NCBI GenBank assembly: GCA_026874595.1
Contig: CM049319.1
Span: 18,457,101 to 18,521,100 of the forward strand
DNA length: 64,000 nt
DNA from: Sipunculus nudus
Taxonomy: Eukaryota; Annelida; Sipuncula; Golfingiida; Sipunculidae
Direction of reading: 5' to 3'
Shown in pieces: positions 38,701 to 53,400 of this stretch. Below the pieces are notes generated by a model. The model worked only from the letters and a program-made list of their open reading frames with translations, had not been told where the DNA came from and did no database searches. The translations under genes and the position numbers were made by a program. Numbering within the stretch: position 1 is the stretch's first letter; every line of letters starts with the position of its first letter.

Positions 38701-41369
38701 AACCAATGTTATTTTGATTAATATTAATACTATATAATAATTATACTATTTATTTACAGTATGCATGCCTGGCACCACAGTCACAGAAGCAGCAAACTGC
38801 AGAAGCGAAACACTTATTTATATACGCTGTTGTCGTCAGCCTCCAAGCCAAGGGGGAGTCATATAAACCCTGTGTCATAATGAAACACCCAGAGGTCAGT
38901 GATGCTTATTAATTAGTGTAAAGTCTCATTTACCGGCACCTTTGAAATGTTATACTGGTCTGCTTTAGCAAGGAAAACCTGAGATGGAAACCCATTTTCA
39001 ACATGGGGAAAAATATCTACATACCAGAAAGTGGTAAATATAAATTTAGGATTTAATAAATAAACCTTTAATGCCATATTCTTATGTGCTTTAACATGAT
39101 GTTACACAAATACATAAGTTGTACAGAAATGTTAACATTCTGAACATCTGCTCACTTGGTATTGTCCATCATATAACATTTATTTATCTTGTGATGTGTT
39201 AGGATCTTCCAGACCATTTTCATGTGTACCCTATCAAATGCCTTCATGAAATCCAATATATAACAGTTACTATCATGTCAGGAACTGCCCTATCTGTATC
39301 AGGTCTTGATGGAATCTTCCAGCCTGAATCCTGCTTGTCCTTCTGTAAGATTGTTGTTTATGTCTGCCCTTGTCTTTTCTGGTTCAAGTTGTCACTCAGG
39401 TTTCCTTTCTTTAAGAAATTTAGCATTGTAGCCAGTCCTATATTCTTGTGGTACTTTCCTCTTCTCCAAGGCACCTATATCAGAGATCAAGCATAATGTT
39501 TGCAGTCTGTCCAGGGTCATTCTTTAGGATTGGATGGGATAGAAGGTTTGGATGTTGTCTAGTCTTTGGGCATTGACAGTTGTTATCTTCTTGATTTCTG
39601 TCATCACTGCTGTTTTACAAATTTAACTACCAGGTCTTATTCCTCTTAAGTAAAGGAAAGTCCATACTATATCATTAAGCAAGCTGCTAAGATCTTTCTC
39701 CCATCTATCAAGATAGTCCAGTGTCATGTGTTGGATCACTATGCCTTCACTTTCCAATACTGGTGTGTTTATGAAGGTCTGTCTTGTGGGTCTATCTTGT
39801 ACATGGTCTGTAAGTCAGTACCTCGTGCTACATTTAATGCCTCCCTGACAAGATTGTCAGCCATATCTCATCTGCACTGTGTTCATGGCTTGTGACATCT
39901 TCTGACGGTCTTTTGCTTGATCGATCTCCTCTCCTCACTTTTTATAATTGTTTCCTCATAACCAGCTTTGGAATTCCATTTTTATGCCCCCGCCACAAAG
40001 TGGCCGGGGCATATAGTTTTACCCATGTCTGTCATTCCGTCCTTCCGTCCTTCCAAAATCAAACAGTTGTACGGACTTTTATTCGCAATGCCTGAAAAAT
40101 AGAAATTTTCATGACAAATACACATGTACTGACTTTTTTTCGCAATGCCTGCAGATATTGGCCTGATTTTTGGTGTGTAGGCAGATAATGACCAGTCACA
40201 GATCTAGTTCGGGTTTTGTCCCAGTTGACCTACTTTTGACTGTTTTACGGCTCCTAAACTTAGAAAATTTCATGAAAAATATAAATTTTCATGACAAATA
40301 CACATGTACAGACTTTTTTTTCGCAATGCCTGCCGATATTGGCCTGAATTTTTTGTGTGTGGGCAGATAATGACCAGTTACAGATGGAGTTCGCTTTTGT
40401 CCCGGTTGACCTACTTTTGAACGGTTTACGCCTCCTTAACTTAGAAAATTTCATGAAAAATATGAAATTTCATGACAAATACACATTTACAGACTTTTTT
40501 TCACAATGCCTGCAGATATTGGCCTGATTTTTGGTGTGTCGGCAGATATTGACCTGTTACAGATCAAGTTTGCATTTTGCCCTTGTTGACCTACTTTTGA
40601 CCATACGGCACCTGAACCTAAAAAATTTTTTAAATTTTACAAATGTTTCTAATTTGCCCCAGGCGGGGGCATTCATGTCATTCCGACACATCTAGTTTTT
40701 AATCTAAGCATCTCTTCCAATGTTGCAGGGAATTCCCTCCTATTTCTGTCTCACTGCTTTTCTTTGGCGCTGTCTGATAGTGGTTGAAACTGACTGGGCA
40801 GCAATAAGCTGCATTCAGTTCCTTTTGCTTTTGTTTTCCTTCTGAAGACTTAAACTTGAATTTATTCCATGAATTTATTTTTCTTTCTCCTCGGAGTCTT
40901 TTCTCTGAGTTTCCCAACAGACAAAGCTTGTATTATATTTATCTAGGTAATCACATGTGATTTTCTAATGTTTTATGTTTCAGGATGCAGACATGAATCC
41001 TACCATCCCTCAGTTCTGTTTCCCTGATCCTGAAATGTGGGCCCCATTGAGTGGCATGGAAAGGTTAGTATACAAAATATAAAACATGTAATGTATAATA
41101 CTATTTAGATTTGGGGTGATATTCATAAAAATGTATATGATAATGTATCACTGAATTCTCATGATATTTGATATATATCATGATATTTCAGTCTTATATA
41201 TTTTTTCTCTAAAAATGTTGTTTTTATGTCACTTTAGCAGAAAGTATATGCTCAGGTAATGAAAATGTTTGAGGTAATAAATGTGTTTGTCATCCTTTAG
41301 CGATTAGCTCTACTTCCTTGTGATTAATGGCTGATAGCTTTGGTGAATGGATGTAAATTAATATGTCTT

Positions 41370-41413
<44 letters not shown>

Positions 41414-44400
41414 CACTTTTAAGCAACAATACCCATATAATGGACTGAGTGTAGTTGTGTTTTGTAGTGGAATTTAATAGTTTTACATAATTAGGTATTG
41501 TTTTTATATTTCAGTGAGATGTTTTCATTTGTCCTGACAGATGATAAAGGAATGAGACATTATGGGTATTGCAGGAGAATTTTGGTAATTTGATTTTCAT
41601 TTACTCTTAATGATATGCTTATGCACTCATATGAGCTGATAAACACTATTAAGACAAAGACAACCCCCCAGTTTGAAAAATGTGCCATGGCAAGCAAATA
41701 TAGAATAATCTGATTATAAAATGATGAGCTAACACAGATTTGCATGTTTTGTTACTTCAAGTTAGACTAATAATTAAGAGTAATAATACTAGAATATAAT
41801 CAGGATTAATTAATAACTTATAATAATAATAATAATGAAATGATTATTTTATTGATATTTAGCCCCCAGGGAGGGGACCAAGATTTCCTGAAGTGGTGTG
41901 TATCTTGAGTCATCTGGATGCATTTAATTTCTATAGAAAGGTAAGCTAATTGTTTCAGGATTAAAAGAACCTTATCTGAACATCTGAACAGGCATTACAG
42001 TAAAAATGTACCCACATAATGAATATGTGACATCATATATGTTCATACAGTATGAGTGCTTGAGTTATGCCATGATCTTGGTACAATGCTCACAGTAGTT
42101 AAATAATATAAAATTGGTAGGTTTTAATAAAACTGTTTATCCTCTAACACTGAATTGCTCACATTTCTGTCATTATCACATATATAATAGATTTTTAGCA
42201 CAGCTAACTATAAGTCATCTGAGCTAAAGTCGTGGTCCATTGTCCATCGTTTGTCCGTCAGTCTGTATGTCTGTCCCTCAGTCCGTCTGTAGATGTGGCA
42301 TGTTTTAAAACCATAAGACCTAGGAATCCAAAATTTGGCATAATGTTAGTTGTCCCCAAGATCTCCTACCAAGCCGAAAACTGGGTCTTTGCGACTTTGT
42401 TCCTTTGAGAAATTAAGGAAAAACCTCAATTGTTAATTAAAAACCAATTTCACACTTCAGGACTGCTTCATATCAAAACCACTCATCTGTTTTTCCTCAT
42501 ATTTACCATAAATATTCCTCTATATAGTTCTTATGTACATGGCAGAAATTAGGTCTGTATTATATAATATGAAAAGTTATGGGCCCAAACATATTGCACT
42601 TTGTAAAAAATCAGAAAAAATATTTGGTCACTTTACACAAAAAAATGTATCAGCTAGGGACTTTTTTCAGTATTATAGCTTTAATAAATCAAAATTTAAT
42701 TGTACACCCAAAATCAGATCAAAATCTTAAATTTTTTAAAATATAAGCAAAAATATAAAATTGATACCTTAAATTTTGCTCAAATTTGACCATGGCTTGT
42801 TTTTCTCTCGTTAGTATAATTAATTTATTTTTCACAGCCAGGATACATGTGGATTTAATCTGTTGAAATCTGAAATTGGAAAGTTGAAGCTAAAAAATTA
42901 TTCTAATTATTGAAGTATTTCAGATGCTCTTATGTATTTGCATTTTGTGTATCCAAGCCCCCACTTTTGCTCACTACAGCCTTGCCTAGGGAACCTTATT
43001 GTATCGCCAGACATAGTCTGGAGATACTATGGTTTAGGCACGGTCGCGCTGCCGCCGCCGCCTCAGAGATTTCTTTTGGACACAATAACTCAAAAAATAT
43101 TTCACGGATCTTTACCAAACTTGGTATATGTATAGATATGGGTGAGAGGACGACGCCTATTTAAAATGAGGTCATGACCTCAACTAGGAGAGTGACCTTG
43201 ACCTTGAATAGGTTCAATTTTGGGGAAAATCACACAAATTCTTAAATATCTCAAGAAAACTTGCATGGATTGATCCCAAAATCAAGTTGATCGAAGATCA
43301 TGGATAGGGTTGTCATGTTCCAGAAACTGGTGGCGCCACCTATTATTCTTTACTTGTTTTCATGCCGTTTAATATCCCCAAAATTGCTACTTGACAGTAC
43401 TGTGAGCATTATAAGTCAAAAACTAACGGACAGATTTCTTTCATATTATGCATATACATAGACATGGGTTATGGGATGATGTTAATATAAATTGGGGTCA
43501 TGACCTTTCCTATTAGAGTGGCCTTGACCTTGAATATTGCCATATATGGTGAAAATTACACAAAATCATTAATATCTCAATAAGGGATTCATGCATTGGT
43601 CCAAAAATCAACATGTTCGAAGATCTTGGAAAGTATTGTCATGTACCGGAAACAGGTGGTGCCACCTGTTATTCTTTTACTTGTTTTGTGCCGTTTAATA
43701 CCCCATCATTGCCATTTATCAGTACTGTGAGCATTATAAGTAAAAAACTAATGGACAAATTTCTTTCATATTATGCATATACATGGATATGGGTTATAGG
43801 ATAATGTTTATCTGAAAAGGGGTCATGACCTTTCCAATGAGTGGCCTTGACCTTGAATATTGCCATATATGGTGAAAATCACACAAAATCATTAATTTCT
43901 CAATAAGGGATGCATTGATTGGTCCAAAAATCAACTTGAACGAAGATCTTGGATAGTGTTGTCATGTACGGTAAACAGGTGGTGCCACCTGTTATTCTTT
44001 AACTTGTTTTCCTGCCGTTTAATTCCCCATCATTGCCACTTAACAGTATTGTGAGCATTATAAGTCAAAAACTAATGGACAGATTTCTTGCATATACATA
44101 GACATGGGTTAGGGGATGATGTATATTGAAATTTGGATCATGACCTTTTCTATGAGAATGACCTTTTCTATGAGTGTGGTCTGATATTAATTGTTGCTGA
44201 AGATGGGGGGGCCTATTCTTAAAGGGGGGGGGGATTAATTGTTTGTGGATACTATGGCACCTGCGGTGCCAAGAAATATCTAGTTAGTGATGCAGCACTG
44301 GCAGAACACCTCTGCTGTAATAAACATACACTTATTCTCAAGGGCCCTACCCTAACACCCCCCCCACCACCACCACCACCTTCACCAATTATATTGCAAT

Positions 44401-47400
44401 ATATAGTTTGTTATTGTCAACTGTATTTCTTTAAATGTAAAGCTGTTTTTGATCCAATGTGCACAACTGTTCTTGAAATATTAAATCAAGAAGTAATCCA
44501 AGAGTTGGCACGCTGTTCTGATGTAGCATGTTTAAGAAATTATTTCCTTTTAAATAATTAAACAAAATATAATTTTGGGGTTCCATAGTACACATTATAC
44601 CAACATTTATACTCAGTGGTTACTTAAATGTTTTAGCCTAGTTCTCTTACCTCGTTACTTCATGAGAGCTTCACAACTGGGTAACCAGCATATATAACTA
44701 TTTTGTTTTATAGTTATTACGAGAGCTGGAGGAGCAGCGACAGACTTCCTTTGAGTTAATGAAAGAAGTTCTGCTGGCAGCTTATAAATCTCATCTGCCT
44801 GGCGCAGGCAATGAAGCATGGATCAGATATGAGGTAATGGTTTGTTGTAAGAGATAAAAATAACAATGGACTGTATGGACAAACATTCTTATCCACCTGA
44901 TATTCAATGTTACCCAAGCCTTGAAATTTTATTAATATATTACAGAGCCAGATATTTCAATAATGTCATATATACCCATATAGGTAATTTTCTATTTAGA
45001 ATTGATATTCTTTATTTTGTTCATTTATTGAGTTGTATTACATGAGATATATGATATTTGTCTGTCTGCACATCTGATTTATATTTATTACCCTGGAATG
45101 ACTGCAAGACCTGTATAATGAAACAGATAAAGTACAAAAAAAAAATAGAAAATTATAGGGGGGGGGGGGGAATGTGTTAAATGATGGGCTGACCAGACCT
45201 TAATTACATATATTTTTAACTTTATATTAAATCTTTTGCAGAGACCTGATGGCTCAAAAGATACATTATTGCTAAGGAGACCTAGAGATCAGAGACTTGA
45301 ACAGGTAAGTTATATTTTCTGTTACACATTAATTGATAAGATTCAAATTGTTTACACACCAGGAAGGTTATTTCATTATTTAGGTATGTCAGAAAAATAT
45401 TGAAAAGGGACCTTTAAAAATATAATAATAAGCTGGGTCACCATATGTGAAGAAACACATGTGGCATGGCTCACGAACCTTTTGACCAGGGCGATATTCT
45501 GATAATTCTGACAATAACTCAGGAAACAAGATTACTTGTAAGCAGTCAGTAGACTTAATAAACTTCTCAAACTACCTCAATATATTTACATGCAGTTTTC
45601 ACTGTAACTCAGTGTAAGATTGTTTAACATTCAAAGATCACATGGCCATAAGAATTACAGAAGTGTGAGGGTGGGTTGTACACAGGTTCACTAATCACTA
45701 TCATGTGATGCACTTGGCATGCACCACATGACTTAGTAAATCAAATCTGGAGTGATGTTTGGCTGAATTGACCTTTAAGGAAATTCCAGTGTTAATAGTG
45801 ATACTTGGGCATTTGTAAATCCTTGGGGTGGCCCAAGGGCTTATCTAGTTGTCACAGGAAATGGTCAGAAAATCTTTAACATATCACTAGCTGCACCCCT
45901 AGCAGATTGTGATATACCTTTGTTATCACTGATGATATAAGGCTCATTTTGCTAGACAATGTAGTTTCCTGGTCTATTAAAGTCTGTTTATTCATTTAGG
46001 TTTTCTCAGCTCCTTTGGGAGCTGAAAAATCCTGATATTTCTTATGCATGTCAGAACTGTGTTCATTTTACATTTAACTCTTAATCAGTTACCAATATCA
46101 ATTACATATACCGTAAATCTTGTTTTTATGGCCGCACGTGTATTTATAGCCGCACCCTGAGTTTGCAAGGTCTCTTAAAGGAGCTCCCACGGAGGGCCAA
46201 ATACCCAAAACCCCCCTTAAAGGCTGCACCTAGACTCCGTCTCTGGCCTGAGAGTATGATTATCAGCTGCACGTAGCAAAATAAATTACGACAAAGCTGC
46301 TTTAATGAAGACTAGAATAAAAAGTATTAATTACAGATGTTAAATATGTTGCCAGATTACGTATATTAAATATATTTAACGCTCGAGATGGGGACAAAAT
46401 ATCTGTATGTTACTCACGACTTTTGCACATGGATTGGCAGGCATTTATCAGAAAAAGAAAGATTCCCCGAACGATCGTTTCGTTTGAATGGTGGTTACGC
46501 AAAACGATTCTTGTATGCATCAAAACGCTTCTTTGCATGTACGTCGATTGTCAAAGACCATAGTATGAACACTGAATTGAAGTTTATATGTACATTTATT
46601 GAAGCAAAAAGCCTGATACTATCCGATATTATGTACCATCACGCAGTTGCGTTCAGGGGGCGACATGATGGCTAAGACTTCTGAAACTGTCAGATTTTCA
46701 ACCTGCAGGAACTTAATCACGGCTCATGGTATACATTTAAAAATTTTAATGTAGAACCTTGACATGTATATCTTTCATGCGATATATAACTTGTTATAAA
46801 AAATCTTGGTAATTGTCACCAAATAATACGTTTGAAACACCCCTGCTGTAACACAGCGGCCCACTTCGTTGGGCATGGTCAAGCAACATTGAAATAAATG
46901 CCTACTTTAAGCAGCATTATTTAGCAACGTTTATTTGTTTAAAAAGTATAATATATAAAAAGCCGACATCGTAAAGAGTCGCACAATGGCTGACGATCGT
47001 TTTAAAATCAAGTTTGAGTGCCGCCATGTGCTGAAACTTCCTGGTGTTCTGCTAAGAATATTTTGAACGGCTGTACGCGGTGGGTATGGGTAGCAAACAG
47101 AACAGCCACCTATTCCGTCCCAGTGTGCCTTGCGCAAACGCTACCTTGACAGACAGCTCCCCACACGGAAACTTTCTTGAGGAAAAAACTTGCTTACCTC
47201 GACGGGCCATTTTAATTTCACTTTAAAATCACTCGTTTTCACGCGTCATGTTTGCGTATCTCGACAAGGTAACTTCAGTTATTTTGATATTTAGTTAAGT
47301 TGGCCAGCGATGTTTTCAAACGCATCGGCAAATTGTGACATGGAGCGATGTCAACGAACGATGTGATGATGATAATACCGAAGTTACCGGTATGAAAATG

Positions 47401-50400
47401 ATTCGAATCTTCTTAGTAATTCAAGAAATGGAATTTTCATCATAGATTAAGATTTCAAAATATTACTTTTAGAATTTAAATATACAGTGACTTTAAATGG
47501 ATCATCCAAATATTTCTATCCAAAATATATTGGAAAATCAGTACCAAACAAGAATACGGCATGGCATGTAAAATCTGTATATTCACCAAATTCCATCGGC
47601 TGTAGTGACATGTTCTACCATTTATATCTACAAGCGGGTTTCCCCTCTAACACTATTTCCATTCATAAAATATATTCGTGATTGTATAAAAAAACAAAGA
47701 TTAAACAGAAGTAAATGACCGGGCTATACACATTCAAGGATGAAGGTTTTCCAGAAACATGACATGGGGCGAGAAGATGGGCCATTCAATATTGAGGTAC
47801 ATGTATCAGACATTATAAAAAAATGTCAGTAAGTAACCTGCTAAATTTGAATTTTTATAGAGGTTTTATATTGTTCTAAATTACATATTTTTAAAAAATA
47901 ATATAATAAAATAAATTATATGATTTTCTTAATTTTTTTTTACAAACAACATAAATTCCAAGGCAATCCGGCTCCGTCAAAGGTATGACCGGTAATATCG
48001 ATTTTTTCTAACAGACGGCACCACTAGTCCTCACCATGAATAATCTCATTCATTTTAATCTCGTTATAAGTGTTGTTATTTTTCAATGTTTATTGTTATT
48101 GTTCAATTGATTGCATATAATTATCATATTTTATATGAACATTTAGACTATACAATTTTATACCATAAATCTGTGACTACAAAGAGTATTACCTCTGTGG
48201 TGTGCTTGATCTCCTTTTATCGCCCAAAGGAGCGCCATGTCCGGGTGAGAGTTCTTCTCACAGTTCATTTCTGATTAACCATCTATTTATGGCCGCATAC
48301 CGAGTTCAGAAAAAAAGTCGAGATTTTCGATTTTGAGTTTGTTTTTAAGGCCGCGGCGATAAAAACAGGATTTACGGTATGTATCATATATTTATAACTC
48401 TTAATCAGTTACCAGTTACTGGGTGAATATGGCCCCATTGTTATATATTGATACGTATATTTATCATATCTTGCTAAGGATGGGGGGGGGGGGGGGGGGT
48501 TCAAACCATAATTGTATATGAGGATAGCATGAACTGCTGGTCAGTGTGTTAAAAGCTGAAGGTTTATCTGTGACAATTCAGAAATTCAGTAGTATACACA
48601 TCATTAAACTCAACTGGAGAAAATAAAATCTAATGATCCATATCACTCTTTTGGACCATGCAGGAATTCAGGCACACATGTAATTACCCTTCAAATGTAC
48701 CAGGAAGAAGGAGAAATATGGGTTATAACAAGATCATATAAAAACATAGGGCTCAATAAAGCAATTACTGCAGTGATATTGTCTTGATAAACACACATGG
48801 CCTGTGGTATAATTTCTTGTTTACAGAAATGTGTTCTGTGTCATATCTTTATTCTGTATGACCTTGTATTTAAAAAGTAGCCAAACTTTCCCTGTGATGT
48901 AAATTTTGCACCGCTTTATTTAAGTGCTTTCTGTGGTTTCTTTTTAACATGTTTTATTACAGTTTCTTTAACACTGGTGCAGGACATTTCCTTACTGTTT
49001 AGTCATTAGAACATTCTGGAGTATATGTTCATAGTTTAAGTGTATCGCTGCTTAATAATATATAAGACAATATATTTCCAACATCTGTGAAACATTAATA
49101 AGAAATATATGAAAAAGAAAAAATGAACCTAGCATGAAAACTATATGGCATATAAGATCAATATGATAAGAAGGAAAGCTATTTGAACAAGTGTTACTTT
49201 CCATGATTTTCAGGTAATCTTGTCATGCAAGCTTTATTGTAATGCTGGCTGTGTTTCCTACCCAGAAAAATGCCAGTTATTACTCACTAACAACCAGTGT
49301 TTATTAGTGATGAGTTGATCATCTAATACTTATAAAAGGAATTCGGTTCACGTCTGTTCGCAATGTTCTCTAAAACCGCGTTGTGTACAATACTGTGCCA
49401 TCCCTGCAGTGACATAGGCATGGGAGAATAAATAATTTTAAATGTACATATAATTTTGAGTGATTGCTCCGTTTTTACTGACTTGCACAAAGGTTAGACC
49501 GAGCACAGCCGAACTGCCTTTGGCAATGACCGAACTGCGTGCATCGTGGTCACTCAGCCTCAAACATTATTATTGTTCATATGAATAACGCTCGCTTTCA
49601 GTGATGGATTTGAGCCTGTCGGGACTAACATTTGAAAGAGGCTCTCACCCACATGTGTGGTCAATAGAAGAGAAAATCACATCTTTCTCGCTTTATGAAA
49701 TGGAGAGTTCAACCCAGGTGGATTAATGACGAAACCTAATTCAGGGTCCCAATTTCTTGAACAGATGCTGGATGGGGTGGGGTGGAGTGGTGTCGGGGGT
49801 TTAAGGCCTCAAGATTTTTATGATATGATGAAAAAAGGTTGCGATGGCTGAAAATGAGCCATCCTAACCTTACTTTTCTCCCTAGCCAATATAACATGGG
49901 GCAAAGTAATGCTCTCATTTCTCCCCGCCAAGCTTAAAAGTTACAGCCAGTTTTTATTAGCTCAGCTGACTATAAGTCATCTGAGCTATAGTCGTGGTCC
50001 ATTTTCCGTCGTCCATCCGTCCGTCCGTCCATAGATGTGGCACGTTTTGAAACCGTAAGACCTAGGAATCCAAAATTCGGCATAATGTTAGATGTCCCCA
50101 AGATCTCCTACCAAGCCGAAAACTGGGTCTTTGCGACTCCGTTCCTTTGAGAAATTAAGGAAAAACCTCAATTTTTTATTAAAAACCTATTTTCACACTT
50201 CAGGACTGCCTAATATCAAAATTACTCATCTGTTTTTCCTCATATTTACCATAAATATTCCCCTATATAGTTCCTATGTACATGCCAGAAATTATGTCTG
50301 TATTATATAACTGAAAAAAATTATGGGCCCAAACATAATGCATTTTGTAAAAAATCAGGAAAGATATTTGATCACTTTACACAAAACATGTTAAAGCTAT

Positions 50401-53400
50401 GGACTTTTTTTCAGTAATATAACTTTAATTAATCAAAATTGAATTGTATACCCAAAATTAGATCAAAATCTTATAATTTTTTTTAAATATTAACAAAAAA
50501 TAAAAAATTGGCACCTTAAATTTTGCCCAACTTTGACCATGGCACATTTTTTTCCTGAAAGTACTGTGGATTTAATTTTCACAGCATGTTTTTGTTAGCT
50601 TTTTGTCTGTTAACACCAAAAATTTGAAACCAGTTGATCAAAAACTGTAGATTATATTTAAGTTTTCAAGCACCATGTAACATATTGTTTACATCAAGCT
50701 AGTGTTATGCAGTTTGCAAGAGCTCAGCTCCCCAGCTTCAGCTCTCAGTTCCTAAAATTTGGCATACAATTAGATGTCTCCAAAATCCCCTACCATGCCA
50801 AGAATTTGGTCACTAGGACTTAATACCTTCGAGATTTTAATGAAAAAAATTCATTTTTCCATTAAAAACCCATAGTTACACTTCAAGACTGCCTAATATC
50901 AAAACCACTGATCTGACTTTAATCATATATAATATACATATTTTTCTACACATTCTCTATGCACATACCAGAAATGATGTCAGTATTGCGTAATTGTTTT
51001 AAGTTATGGGCCCAAACATAATGCACTTTGTAAAAAATCAAGAAATATATTTACTCCCTTAACAGGAGGATTGCTGAAGCTAGAGATTTTTGTCAGGGAT
51101 GTAACATTATTTTATCAAGATTCAATTGAATACCCTAAATTAGTTCTGAATTTTCAAATTTTATAAGTTATTAGTATAAATATAAAATTAGTACCTTAAA
51201 TTTTGCCTAATTTGACCATGGCATGTTTGTTTCCTGTGAGCACTGTTGATATAATTTTCATATCATACACACATAAGGATTTCAGCTTTTTAGTTTAGAA
51301 AGCTGAAAGAAATTGGCCAAAAATTGTAGCTTTTATTAATGTTTTTATGAGACCATGTCAGACCTTAGCTCTCCCCAGCCCCTCTTGAGTCACCTGTATG
51401 ATGACTTTGTTGACCTTTCATCAGATTATGCATGCTTGACGTGAGGCATACACTGGGGCAGCCAGGCAGCTTATGGCCAGCCACAGTTGATCCAGGTGTC
51501 CAACCTAACTCATCTTGTAGTTTTAACTAACAACATAACAATAAACAATAAATAAATAAATTTTTATTGGTTTTTAATAACAAATTAAAGAAAAATGGAA
51601 AAGGAATTTGTTAGTTGATAATAACAGGAAATTAACTTGCAGTTACTGATGATATAAGAAGCTTGTATCGATTGATAGAATGTCACATATTCCAAATAAC
51701 ACCATGCAGTCACCTGTGGTATTTTTCAGTTCAATTTTAATGATAAGAAAATAAATCATATTATTAATTACTAATCATTAGGGATCATATGAAGGAAATT
51801 ATTGATAGACAAAGATGCAGTTGATAATATTAATCTAGATTCATGCTGTGTAGTGTGTACATTGATGTGAAATTAATCAAAAATGAATATATTACATTTA
51901 ATTTTTTTTTAATATGAATAAAAGCCATAAAACCAGGTACTTATGATCATTATTAAAATGTGTAAATTTTGTATATTCTGGATTCTCAACATCATTGTTG
52001 GGTGAAAACTGAATAAATACCAGACATGGTGCGAATACTTAGCAAATGTATTTGAATACAAATATGAATATGTACTCCATTATAAAATTTCTTGCATAAG
52101 AATGGGAATTCAGGTAAAAATGAAAGTATATGAATACTTGTGCAAATTATTTCAAAATGTATTCATGAATGCATTCATGAATATATTCTTTGATATTATT
52201 TCAATAATCATTTCAGTTGTATTTTATTTTAAAAATCATACGATTCTCTTATTATTTTTAATAAAAATTATATTTGGGACAATTTGTAATAATTTTTAAT
52301 AAATAGTTAAACTCTTATGTTATATGTTCTGCTTATAAGTTATATGGCCAAGTCAAAATCTGTGTGACAATAGCACTCCATTTGTTAATAAAATAAATGA
52401 AATCAATCCTCTTCCCCGTCTCCAAAGATACTATCAAAATCATACATAAGCTAAACACCCACAACTCATAATACAGCTTATATTTATTTCCACACAAAAC
52501 AAGCATGTGCCTCATTTCTAAATCATATTTTTTTATTATATATAACAGCTGAGCGCTGTGACCCATGGGTCCCTTGTTCTATCTCCGTTAGGCTTAATCA
52601 TCTAATATAATAATAATATTAGTTACACACAACAGAATAAGTGGTCAAGTGTGTCATAGATAACACTGACTGGTGATGTCCGTGAAGGCCGACCCTGCAG
52701 GTGGCCATGCTGATCGGATGACCTGAATTCAGGTACGCATGTGGATGTATTATGCAATGAAATATATATACTTACCGTATTTGCTTGTGTACAGGACCAT
52801 AAATTTTATCCTAAAATTATTTGGCAAAGAAGGGCGGCCGTCTTATATACGGGTACAGCATCCTCAGGGCCACCAAGGATAATTTACGGCAATCAGTATT
52901 ATTACGTTGGTCAAACTGGACCACCGTATGGTGGCAATATACACTCAATAAAGAACATTACAATGCTTTGTTTTTGTTTGAATTTTTCGTTTACACAGCA
53001 GATTTACACGTGCGCATAGTAAATAATTCGTAAGAAAATGTTTGCCCTTGCCACATTTACTCAATGGGATTTTAACTGAATCAGTATATGAAAGCCCTTC
53101 TGACAGTAGAGCCAGTGATTTTCCGTGATCGTGGACGGAATCTTGGAACTGACAGATCAAAACAGAATTCCCAATCCTGAAAATATACAAGTTTTAATGT
53201 ATTTTTAGCCAAATATATCTTGGTTATTCACTTGAAACATGTATGCTGTGAATTGAAACATGTATGCTGTGATATAATTTTCTATGCCGCTGACAGGGTG
53301 CGAGGCTTACCCATGTCCTTAAGATCCCAGAGCCCTGGGTTTATTGGTGTGTACACAGGGTTCATGCAAGGGATGCTGGGACTAAATCCCATCCAGTTGC

